From contig JAYGXS010000004.1 in the NCBI GenBank assembly GCA_036362985.1, positions 68,425,702-68,489,701 of the forward strand: DNA of 64,000 nt. The letters are read 5' to 3'. Source of the stretch: Ligula intestinalis (taxonomy: Eukaryota; Platyhelminthes; Cestoda; Diphyllobothriidea; Diphyllobothriidae). Below are positions 57,155-64,000 of this stretch, piece after piece (positions within the stretch are counted from its first letter, which is position 1; every line of letters starts with the position of its first letter). Both the position numbers and the translations under genes were made by a program. Below the pieces are notes generated by a model that did not search any database, had not been told where the DNA came from, and was given only the letters and a program-made list of their open reading frames with translations.

Positions 57155-58467
57155 GAGACCCTAAGTGAGAAAAACAGCTAACCACCATTGAGAAGAAGAC
57201 GACTCGATCGCTGAAACAATACTTTTATTCGCCTGGCGTTTCGAGATCCGCCACGGATTCATCCTCAGAGACATAATCACAGCGCAGTAGCCGATACATG
57301 TAGTGTGTACACAGGAGTTTTTGTCATATAAGACTGTTAAAACGTGTGCAAAAAAACGATAACTGTTTGGTGTGAGTACTGATTCGCTACGTCAGGCGTA
57401 GGATGACGTGGTGGCCTGTCCGTTCCGAAATTGTAATTTGCTTTAACCAAACTGAGTCTCGGCACTGAATATGGATTGGGCAAATCGTTGCACTTGTTGA
57501 TGGAATGGGAGCCTGTGAACCATGACTCGAGTAATTCTCGGCTCACCCGATTGTCACTTCTGGCGATAATTTCGGTCTCGTCAAATTTGAATGTGTGGCC
57601 GGGTCTCGTCGAATGAGCCGAGAGTCGCAATTTGGCCAAAGCAAATCGCCATTTGGAGAACGGACAGGCCACCACGTCGTACTACGCCTGAAGTAGCGAA
57701 TCAGCACTCACATCAAACAGTGTGCACACACTACCCGTATCTGCTACTGCGCTGTGGTTATGTTCCTGATGATGAATCCGCGACGGATGTCGAAACGTCG
57801 GGCGAATAAAAGTATTGTCCCTGCGATCGAGTCGTCTTCTACTTCTCAATTACTTCCTGGGGCTTGCATGTCCGCTTGTATTGGCAAAGTGACCACCAAG
57901 CTTGCCAGGCAAAAGCAGCTGACTGACGACTAACCTGAAGTTTCGTTCCTCAACAAGGTAGGCGGCGATCAGAAAGCCAGTTCGATTAAAGCCATGGGTA
58001 CAGTGAACACCAATCTTCTTCCCCTCGCCTGCCTCCTTCTCTTCGAATTGTTTGACCAGACTGATGAACAACTTCACTTGCTCCAGGGTCGGCGTCTCTT
58101 CATTGCCCTTGCAGGCGATCTTAACGTACTTGCATCCGTGATTTTCAATTTCCCGGCGGTGGTAAAAACGCGAACTCTTGGTGAGATCGACTAGCAGTCC
58201 AAGGCAGGCCTAAGCAAAGACATACAAGCTTCAGAAAGGTGAAACAAAGGGGGGAGATACGGGTTAGTATAACAGCACGCACGCACGCACCGGCTTTACG
58301 TATTCGAAGAGGTTGTCCGGTTCAAACATGTCCTCCGGCTCAATAATGTGGCTAAATTTCGAGTCCAGGGGGGTTTTGCAGGGGATAAACAGGTCCAATA
58401 GCATGCTGCCCACGCGGGGGCACTTAACCCAACGCGGTGGGAGGAAGGGTGTGCGACGTCTATCCAT
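42415..58467 (-). CDS. RNGTT: mRNA-capping enzyme: RNA 5'-triphosphatase and guanylyltransferase, 7 exons
   Basis: The enzyme removes the gamma-phosphate from nascent pre-mRNA and adds GMP, in the nucleus with RNA polymerase II. Exons: 58467-58291, 58209-57935, 57095-56956, 54809-53758, 50866-50691, 47438-47239 and 42581-42415. All have GT-AG borders and compatible phases, giving 728 aa. Key features are PPRWVKCPR (10-18), the phosphatase signature [10 protein letters not shown] with Cys129 and Arg135, guanylyltransferase KSDGTR with Lys400, LLDGE (467-471), FLIYDAL (484-490), DGLIF (562-566), LKWKP (584-588) and [10 protein letters not shown] (654-663). Human RNGTT has 597 residues. Most of the extra length is a low-complexity linker (about 198-360) with Ser, Gly5 and Ala tracts. 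Introns of 81 to 4657 nt carry Penelope, RTE, mariner and SINE insertions, but every catalytic motif is intact. Confidence 0.92.
42660..42829 (+). repeat. SINE copy ending at an assembly gap
   Basis: CAATGGTAGAGCGTTGGCTG is followed by a degenerate B-box region and TTTTTCACAATTGGGTCAAC, GAATCTGCCAC. It lies in intron 6 of the capping enzyme. Confidence 0.55.
42830..42839. other. Assembly gap, 10 N
   Basis: A fixed 10-N run between two copies of the same SINE. The joint may be a scaffolding artefact. Confidence 0.99.
42858..43095 (+). repeat. SINE copy, nearly complete
   Basis: It runs from CTGCCTGGGCAGTCAGCTTG through CTCAATGGTAGAGCGTTGGC (A box), TGGGTTTGACTCCCCACAG (B box) and GGGTCAACTGCATTAAGG. 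Together with 53305-53540 (-) it defines the roughly 240-bp unit. Confidence 0.6.
43845..43925 (+). repeat. LTR 5'-end fragment matching 20606-20680
   Basis: TGTTACGGAGGCGGGA, CCATGCACTCA, GGCCAACTGGGCCATGCCCG parallel the start of the solo LTR at 20606. The matching end was not found. Confidence 0.45.
44205..44475 (+). repeat. tRNA-derived SINE copy with full tail
   Basis: GTCTGTAGCTCAATGGGTAA (A box), CACGGATTCGAGCTTCCGG (B box), then TGGCTGGCCGATGACGGCTA and a tail GTGTCTTTGCCGGCAATGCT..CCTAGTAGCGATCGGTGAA. It combines the head type of 4335 with the tail of 39052, showing these belong to one family. Confidence 0.6.
44900..46505 (+). mobile_element. Three successive RTE-like LINE 3' fragments
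   Basis: The fragments are about 44920-45385, 45595-45935 and 45995-46505. Each contains part of the ORF2 end (GAATGCTGGGCTATGCGCGT, GATGAACGGAA, CATCCTTCGAGTGAAG) and/or a tail (ACCCGAAACCGTTAC, CAGTCATGATCGCxGCCG). All are + and head to tail, inside intron 6 of the capping enzyme. The protein version is clear in the minus copy at 47861-48544. All are degenerate. Confidence 0.65.
46510..47160. other. Intron 6 stretch without recognised features
   Basis: No exon or known repeat is seen between the RTE-like fragments and capping enzyme exon 6. Confidence 0.4.
47239..47438 (-). CDS. RNGTT: Capping enzyme exon 6 (OB-fold part)
   Basis: Acceptor CTTTCCAG is followed by GG, and the donor is GT|GTAAGT. 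It reads [26 protein letters not shown] and [10 protein letters not shown] followed by LEPN. The R-x-R-T-D-K motif is the C-terminal nucleotidyltransferase motif typical of capping enzymes. Confidence 0.85.
47745..48850 (-). pseudogene. RTE-like LINE reverse transcriptase C-terminal part
   Basis: The - strand reads [18 protein letters not shown] and [17 protein letters not shown], then a single TAG (48545-48547), then [40 protein letters not shown] and [12 protein letters not shown] to 47861. Both parts are in one frame, so one nonsense codon is the main lesion. It is 5'-truncated near 48850 and sits in capping enzyme intron 5. Confidence 0.75.
49330..49740 (+). pseudogene. Penelope GIY-YIG endonuclease, second type
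   Basis: The + strand reads [20 protein letters not shown] and RVLTRMH, a TAG, then [25 protein letters not shown] and [20 protein letters not shown]. The spacing fits GIY-YIG (YVGET, R, H), but the sequence is clearly different from the 38-kb type. Confidence 0.6.
50300..50670 (+). pseudogene. Mariner-like transposase remnant
   Basis: Near 50490-50545 the + strand reads [19 protein letters not shown], matching the YSPDLAPSD block around the third catalytic Asp of mariner transposases. Stops surround it and no terminal inverted repeats were located. It lies directly downstream of capping enzyme exon 5 within intron 5. Confidence 0.55.
50691..50866 (-). CDS. RNGTT: Capping enzyme exon 5 (guanylyltransferase motifs IV-V)
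   Basis: Acceptor TTTTTTCAG, donor GG|GTATGT. It reads [14 protein letters not shown] and [25 protein letters not shown] and LKWKP bind GTP and RNA-cap phosphates in this family. Confidence 0.9.
50870..53300. other. Capping enzyme intron 4, no recognised element
   Basis: AT-rich sequence with no exon, RNA gene or repeat I can support until the SINE at 53305. Confidence 0.45.
53305..53540 (-). repeat. SINE copy
   Basis: The - strand has GAGCCTCTTAGCTCAATTGT, GTAGAGCGTTAGCTGCG and GGATTCGACTGCCACAGAGG, with flank CACAATTTGGTCAACTGAG and the distal CTGCCTGGGCAGTCAGCTTG segment. It faces the partial + copy at 53570. Confidence 0.6.
53570..53668 (+). repeat. SINE 3' fragment
   Basis: GGTTCGAATGCCATCAAGGC then TTTTTCACAATTGGATCAAC and GCATTAAGCACATTTGCCG. 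Confidence 0.5.
53758..54809 (-). CDS. RNGTT: Capping enzyme exon 4 (linker and nucleotidyltransferase core)
   Basis: Acceptor TTTTTCAG, donor GAG|GTAAGT; 1052 nt. The first part encodes a low-complexity linker with LLKRRH, an acidic stretch DDDSDGEGA, Gly5 and a long Ala-rich tract. Then come [31 protein letters not shown] with the GMP-accepting Lys, and [10 protein letters not shown]. Ending FSVRKKPFF agrees with animal homologues. Confidence 0.92.
55080..55620 (+). pseudogene. Penelope-like element fragment, third GIY-YIG type
   Basis: The + strand reads [20 protein letters not shown], then [32 protein letters not shown] and [11 protein letters not shown], with TAG near 55397, then a diverged tail. 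It lies in capping enzyme intron 3. The CGQTGR core with downstream R-x-H fits GIY-YIG of Penelope elements. Confidence 0.6.
56956..57095 (-). CDS. RNGTT: Capping enzyme exon 3 (end of triphosphatase domain)
   Basis: Acceptor TTGTGCCAG, donor G|GTAAGC. It reads [20 protein letters not shown] and [20 protein letters not shown], collinear with [15 protein letters not shown] of animal capping enzymes. Confidence 0.9.
57118..57148 (+). repeat. (GA)n microsatellite
   Basis: About 15 GA units, just inside intron 2 of the capping enzyme and adjoining the Penelope palindrome. Confidence 0.85.
57186..57880. mobile_element. Palindromic Penelope-like element with hammerhead-like arms
   Basis: The left arm (57186-57440) is the inverted copy of the right arm (57610-57875): GAAGAAGACGACTCGATCG against CGATCGAGTCGTCTTC, and GACGTGGTGGCCTGTCCGTT against AACGGACAGGCCACCACGTC. 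The remaining core encodes on the - strand the end of the GIY-YIG protein ([40 protein letters not shown]). It lies within the 839-nt capping enzyme intron 2. Confidence 0.7.
57761..57804 (+). ncRNA. Hammerhead-like ribozyme motif with intact core
   Basis: CTGATGA (57766-57772), stem II ATCC/GGAT with loop GCGAC, GAAA (57792-57795), C, cleavage triplet GTC (57797-57799). Stem I can pair TGTTC (57761-57765) with GGGCG (57800-57804) using wobbles. The closing positions of stem II are mismatched, so folding strength is uncertain. Confidence 0.5.
57935..58209 (-). CDS. RNGTT: Capping enzyme exon 2 (triphosphatase active site)
   Basis: Acceptor TTTGCTTAG, donor CTTCAG|GTTAGT. It reads [29 protein letters not shown], then [20 protein letters not shown]. 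Cys129 and Arg135 of HCxxxxxR are present, so the phosphatase should be active. Confidence 0.93.
58291..58467 (-). CDS. RNGTT: Capping enzyme exon 1 (start)
   Basis: ATG at 58467 sits in GCGCACCATGG, a strong eukaryotic start context. The 59 codons include [17 protein letters not shown], matching the PPRWLNCPRRG start of animal capping enzymes. The donor GTGCGT at 58290 opens an 81-nt intron. Confidence 0.88.
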
Positions 58468-58495
58468 GGTGCGCGGAGATCATCTAAAACAAAGT
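58468..58495 (-). promoter_or_regulatory. Splice acceptor 16 nt upstream of the capping enzyme ATG; spliced-leader candidate
   Basis: The - strand shows TTTGTTTTAG ending at 58484, then 16 nt to the ATG at 58467. An ATG at 58483 opens a 7-codon upstream ORF whose TAG overlaps the main start region. The same layout is seen at 451-473 for the other locus. Trans-splicing is inference. Confidence 0.45.
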
Positions 58496-58739
58496 GATTC
58501 TCATTAATCTCCCGGCAACAGTGAGGCAAGCGAGATGTTGTAAAAGTAGCACTTTTATCCTGACGCTAACATTCGGGTAGATAAAACGAGCAACGCAGGT
58601 AAGGACCATCTGTAAGGCGCAGAGCCCTTCAAAACTGTTTTGCAAGAAAAGAGACATTTTTAAATTCGGTGCAGTGTGGTCATCTAGAAAGCAACATGAA
58701 GGAGTGCAGAAGTTTAACAGGTTCATCTTTTAAAAACTA

Positions 58740-60600
58740 GCCAGTGTAAACCAAATAAGAGCGTAAAACCTGGTGAATATGAAACGCTAAGTGGCGTAGC
58801 TTTACAATGCAATTTTCAGAAATGCATCTTCTGTTTAAAAAAATACATAAGGACGGCCTGAAGAGAACGGAATGGTTTTTGGAAGAGGCACAACACAAAC
58901 AGATAGAAGGAATTCATAACATTACGTTCAAACCAGTGTTGCGTTCGTAATTACCTCCCAAATTATGTCGTCTATCTAAATAACAAGGTGTACGTGAATT
59001 GGACAGAAAAATTCGCTTTACGTAAATGAGGGCGGAGCTTGTCGTTTCAAGAGTATGCCCCAACCACTGCAAAGGTGGTCTCCCAACTGAATCGAATTGA
59101 TATGTATTCATGCTTCTTCCTCAAACATTATTCGCATCAGTTTCGCAACCAGCTACTAAAGTGTTTTAAAAGACAGTTCTTTTACAGAAGCTTATCAGAA
59201 ATTCATCAGGGTTTAATAGACACGAAATATGCCGAATTCGAGGAAGCAGTTGGTCCTGAAAAAGCGGCTCAAACTTATAGATAGGTCCATGACTGGCAAC
59301 TAGTAAAGCGTTGCTTTGAACAGAGGGAAACTCCATCTGATGAGTTATCAGTCGCAAACCATATGGTGGTATTCGTTAGTTCTTAGGAGGAGTATTCTGA
59401 CACGGCAAGTGTTGCCCACTATCAGAATGGGCTTCAGTCGCCACCACGACCTTGCTTAACAGGACAGCATTTCCCCTCACGTGAGAACGAGACAAGTGAG
59501 CTCATCTGCGTCGCATCTTTTGGATTTTTATGTAAACCAACAGCATGAAAAATTGAGGTCATCTTACGAACAGAACAAAATTAAACGTTTTTGAGCCTTC
59601 CCAAGTGATTCGGAGGCGAAGTAGGTTAACTGGCATTTTTAAACAGCAGCAGAAAGCTTGAGCTGCCAGTTGGTAAGTCAGTAGTCTTGGAGAAACAAAC
59701 ATGACATTCTCGGGGATACGGCTTCGAAGGCATTCATTTGCAGAAGTCTGCCTTTTCTACTGAGGGGGTTAGTTGGGAAAGGCCAACAGAAATACAGGTA
59801 TATTCTTACTAAACCTTTAAGCAAAAATGCACTCATGGCTCAAGCAACTGTTTGTCATTGATGGAAACCCTGGCAGGTGTTGATTGTCTGTTAGCCCACC
59901 TGTGCACTTATGAACGGGCCAATAGTTAGCATCCAGTGGAGTGGCTTCCAGTGAAGGCTAACAGCAAAAGAAGCAGGTTTTTTGGATTGTTATGGGCTAT
60001 GCAATAATATCATCTTCGGGCTTGATTGGGGTTACTAAAAATGTTAACCCTATAGCTGCACAAATAACGCATCGGGTGCTACTCAGACAGGTGGGATTAA
60101 GACATTCTATTTCGAATCATTTGAAAAAACACCACAAGCAAGTACTGCCCGGTGAGCTGCGGTTTAACCAGGCTTTGGCGACTGGAGGCTTTCCGCCCAC
60201 GCGCTGTAGTTGGACTCGGCAAAAACTGATTAAGCATATGGCATAATAAATCAAAAATGTGTAGTTTGTGCCTATTCTTTCACGGTAACATCGATAATAT
60301 GAAAGAATTCTAAGAAGCCTTTAGAAAGGTGAACCATTTGACCCTCCAACGTATACTGAAATCGAGTAGAAAGACTGGAAAGTACACAAGGGCAAAGGTG
60401 AATGTAGCCTATCACATACTCGTTAGCATTAAACCAATCTCAAGTCAAATTTTCAGACCAGTAGGAATTATGTTGATAAATCAAATGGCCTATCACTGTC
60501 TCAGACATGTCGTGCTATTGAATTGGCTATGGATGCAGCCCTAAACAAGAATAAATAATTCGTCTGCGTGTGCTATCTGAGGCTTAGACTCTAACTTCAC
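58740..60600. other. Upstream of the capping enzyme, no recognised feature
   Basis: There are several short open frames on both strands, none with domain similarity or splice support. No promoter motif can be called with confidence. Confidence 0.4.
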
Positions 60601-60605
60601 ATGCA

Positions 60606-61204
60606 CCAGCAAATGGCAGGTGGCGAGGCGCTGATGAAATGTGGTTCGATGAAGTGCTTATAACCCATCTGATAGAGACCAGTGGTAGACCAACTGCGCT
60701 TACTGTGAGTGCGTTTTTTTGTGTTGTCCGACCAGCTGGTGTTCAGGGTTATGCTTGGCTGATGAAGGCTAATCAGCCCAAAACAAATCTGCATCAAGTT
60801 ACCCCAAATGCTGTCATACGCCCCTTACTGCTATTATGACTTGGCCGGAATCGGCCTGGCAGGCGGTCACCTGTTGGGGACCTCTGACTACCACATGAAC
60901 TTTGTTTAGTTCGGAAGCCTATTCGATCGGTGTTTGCACATTTCTGAGTGAATATATACCCGATCAGCAGTGACAGCAAATGGCAGGTGGCGAGGTGCTG
61001 ATGAACTGTGGTTTGATGAAGTGCTTATGACCCATCTGATAGACACCGGTGGTGGACCAACTGCACCCTCTGTGAGTGCGTTTGTTTGTGTTGTCCGACC
61101 AACTGGCGTTCAGGGTTATGCTTGGCTGATGAAGGCTAATAAGCCCGAAACAGTTCTGTATCAAGTCACCCCCAAATGCTGTCATACCCTTCTTACTGCT
61201 ATAT
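60606..61204 (+). repeat. Two direct repeats of about 230 bp
   Basis: 60606-60836 and 60974-61204 align end to end: GCAAATGGCAGGTGGCGAGG, GAAGTGCTTATxACCCATCT, TTCAGGGTTATGCTTGGCTG and GCTGTCATAC. The second is followed by an (AT)n run at about 61201-61214. A diverged third member lies at 24990-25150 (-), and a head fragment near 30548-30590. Confidence 0.65.
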
Positions 61205-61214
61205 ATATATATAG

Positions 61215-62995
61215 AGCAATTAGCTATAAGTAAACTGACCAGTCTAGAAAGCGCATAAAATAACACTACCCTGCAACGGTCACCACTACACAAAGCAAGC
61301 CTCGTGAAATAGACGAAGTTCGTCGTCTGCTGCCCCGGAATATGTTATTTATATGGAAGTTAAACCATTCTATCGCCCTTGCGACGCAGCTCAGACGTTG
61401 ATTTCACAAAGCAATTAAGTATGAACAATGATGGGAAGGGTACACAATACCCGTGTTAGAGTGCATCTTTCCTGAGATTCAGTTGACTGCAGGTGACCGA
61501 TGGCAGCTGTCCAGTTATCTGCGTTGTACTGATAGGTAACTATACTGCATGTATGCGTCCAGCTATCCTGGACCCTATTTGCCTTGGAGTATCTGAGGTC
61601 AGGATGTAATTGGCTGACAATGTAAAATAAACCAAAATGCTCATCTCAACATCACTAAGTGACAGTGAAACTGCTTGACAAGGGCATTTTTTGTTGCAGC
61701 TATCAGCGATGGCAGGAAAATTGATTTGTCTGTGTACGCTCTGTTGATAAGAAACATGATTTTTTAACTCGGGCGATAGTTTTTGAAAGGTCAAAAGAGA
61801 AAGCAAGGCAAGTATAACGCTAGTAGAAAATGCGACTGTAGTGATGGAGAAGGTAATCCGCAAGAACGACTTCAATGAAGAATATGGGCACCGTGAGAGG
61901 AATGTTAAATAGAATATGATGAAAATTATAGGATATGCCAGTACAGTTGGCCTCATTGCTGCCAACTTCCGGAACACTTAATTCCCGTTTACCATACGGG
62001 CAAAGCCGGGACTAGTGAGATGAAGCATTTTAAGGTGCACTTTTTGCTACGGTCAACTACATACCGTCAACGCGGACATGAGCTTAAGTTCGTGTCATTG
62101 CCTTTTTGATTAAAATTTCGTGGAAGAATCGTTGCGCTTCGACTTTTAATTCATTTGAATGGTGTTGAAGAGGTGACGGGGGAATGTTTGAAATGCTTCC
62201 TTAAAGAGAAGCACGCAGTACTTACAGAAAGCGAACTCCATGCTTAAGATCTTAAGCACGGAGTACTAGACGACAATAATTTACCACATTTAATTACAAT
62301 AGGCTAGATTATAAACACATGTAAAAAAGCATGATACAAACAATCATCTACAAATATTCACTAAAATGAACGTACTAATATAGCAAAAAGATATCCTCTG
62401 ATAGCCTATTCCCACTTAAATGCAGAATTACAGACCCGTTGGTGAGAATTTGAAATTTTCGACTGAATAAAAGCCTATTAAAACTCTTATGGAGAACACT
62501 AGTAAGAAAAATTTAAGTGGACATTCCACCTTACTTGTGACGATAGCTTATCCACGAAGCAAAAAGCTTTTCGGTTGTGGCCGATCGTGTTGGTCATCGG
62601 CCGAAAGTCAACGACGGTGGACCTTCCCCACTAATCAAAGTACTTCCGATTGTGTTTAAGTAGTTTTTCTCATACTTTCCGTTAAAAACGTCTAATTAAA
62701 ATGTATTGTCAAGCCCACCCATAAAAGTATCTAAAGGCTCGTTGGCACTCTACCTGGAATAGGAAGTCAACAGTTTTTGACACCTATATTATTTGTCCCC
62801 TGTCACGTATTTATTGGAACAAGTGCGTGGTCTCAAACCATTTTTCACATTTACTTTTAGCGCAGCAGAGTACCATTTTTTAGGGGTGTTAAACGACACA
62901 TGTACTTATTTCGCCTCAAGTAATCTGAACTAAATCTGAAATAAGCTATCCAGGACTATTTAAAGTAAGTGAATGCACATTTAAGCCACTTTTAG
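61215..62995. other. No recognised gene or repeat
   Basis: AT-rich sequence. A 145-codon frame on the - strand (61540-61977) has hydrophobic segments but no splice, domain or homology support. Confidence 0.4.
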
Positions 62996-62998
62996 TCA

Positions 62999-64000
62999 CT
63001 TTATTAAGGGAAGAAGGCTTTCGCCCTTGAGCTCCCTATTCGAAACCAAAATCGCATAAAAGGTCCACCGTAACAATAGTACATAATACAAATGTACAAA
63101 TGTAGGCTTAACATCAGCGATAAGTGTGAGCCAGTTGCAAGGTGCTGCTACTGACACTCTGTTCATTATATCTGCCACAGTTTCTCAGCAAACGAGAATC
63201 AAAGTTGTGTTTCAAAATGCAAACAGTATCTGAGAGGACCACATCTTCCGGGAGTCCGTTCCACGCTCCAATGACCCTCTGAGAGAAGGCGTTTCGTCGA
63301 ACGTCGATACGGGCCGGTTTCCTCTGTAGTTTAAAAGGATGACCTCGTAGATGGTCAGTCCGAGCCAATTCGAAGTAATCATCAAATTCTAGGGCGCAGT
63401 CTTGGCCTCTAACAATTTGGTAGGTTTGTATGAGGTCCCCGCGGATTCGCCTATAATTAAGAGTGAAAAGATCAAGTTCGGTCAGTCTGTCTTCATAAGG
63501 CAGATGACCAAGATTCTTGACCATCTTCGTAGCCCTCGCCTGCACTCGTTCCAGGTGCACGTAATCCTTCTTGAACCACAGACGCCAGGCCTGGACAGCA
63601 TACTCCAAGTGGGACCGAACAAACTCTCAGTAGGTTTTCCTGAAGAGCTCCTTGTCAATGTTGACGAATCCCCGCCTAATCGCAAACAGCACCTGTGTCG
63701 CGCGTTGAGCTGCCTTTACACACTGAGTAGATGGTTTAAGGGAGGAATTTATTAGAACACCGAGATCCTTTTGTTCGTTCACATTTGAAAGCGGGTGCCC
63801 ATCGAGGAGGTATTGGAAGGAATCGTTCTCCTCATCAGTCCTTCTATTACGGAGTCTTAAAACCACACACTTACTAATGTTGAAGTTTAAAAGCCAACGA
63901 GCAGACCAGCAGCTAAGTCAATTGAGACTCTCTTGAAGCGCTTTCCTATCGGCGTCAGACCTGATGGCTCTCCAGAGTTTGACGTCGTCGGCAAACATGA
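62999..64000 (-). pseudogene. CR1-like LINE ORF2 end and 3' UTR, running off the window
   Basis: The - strand reads NVNEQKDLGVLINSSLKPS (about 63740), RPGVCGS-type shadows excluded, then MEYAVQAWRLWFKKDYVHLE and DHLRGHPFKLQRKPARIDVR to 63114. These blocks parallel DLGVWISTSLKPS and LRGHLFKLRVTGARLDTRK of the 33-kb LINE but are clearly diverged, so this is a different subfamily. It is frameshifted near 63620. The RT core lies beyond the right end. Confidence 0.7.

Noticed and set aside
57591..57809. Plus-strand frame in the Penelope palindrome
   Set aside because: It is the inverted arm read in a fortuitous frame; the coding remnant is on the minus strand.
61540..61977. 145-codon minus-strand frame with hydrophobic segments
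   Set aside because: No splice context, no domain and no repeat support; AT-rich hydrophobic frames arise by chance.

Overview
This is eukaryotic genomic DNA: interrupted genes with GT-AG introns, tRNA-derived SINEs, LINEs, Penelope-like elements, long gene-poor stretches and assembly gaps (660 N at 2516-3175, 10 N at 42830-42839). The mix of CR1-like and RTE-like LINEs, very abundant Penelope-like elements, a 48-nt micro-exon array, and splice acceptors placed directly upstream of start codons (as in spliced-leader trans-splicing) points to a parasitic flatworm, most likely a tapeworm of the Spirometra/Schistocephalus type. That assignment is an inference, not proven from the sequence.

Two protein-coding loci can be supported, and they converge tail to tail. 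On the + strand, a short first coding exon (ATG at 474) is followed by four copies of a phase-0 48-nt micro-exon (823, 2507, 4749, 9630) and a 207-nt exon (10485-10691). Further downstream lies a series of ankyrin-repeat exons (15326-24300) and two more exons (about 26074-26434 and 30094-30372). The phases allow all of these to be one gene, but the joint between the two blocks is uncertain. On the - strand, a complete seven-exon metazoan mRNA-capping enzyme (RNGTT type) runs from ATG 58467 to stop 42415. All splice phases agree and the product is 728 aa, with an N-terminal cysteine-phosphatase RNA triphosphatase and a C-terminal guanylyltransferase.

Most of the rest is mobile DNA. There are two CR1-like LINEs with ORF1, endonuclease and reverse transcriptase (4.8-9.0 kb +; 32.7-38.0 kb -), a third running off the end (63.0-64.0 kb -), and a truncated 3' copy (22.4-23.0 kb +). 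A Jockey/R1-like LINE with a duplicated C-terminal Cys/His motif lies at 10.9-13.3 kb (-). RTE-like fragments occur at 13.4, 44.9-46.5 and 47.7-48.9 kb. There is one likely solo LTR at 20.6-21.0 kb, a mariner remnant at 50.5 kb, and many SINE copies.

The most striking theme is the Penelope-like elements. At least four distinguishable GIY-YIG sequences are present. Several copies are large inverted repeats whose arms carry a hammerhead-ribozyme-like core (CTGATGA, stem II, GAAAC, GTC). One palindrome, at 32.46-38.86 kb, has been split by the insertion of a CR1-like LINE.
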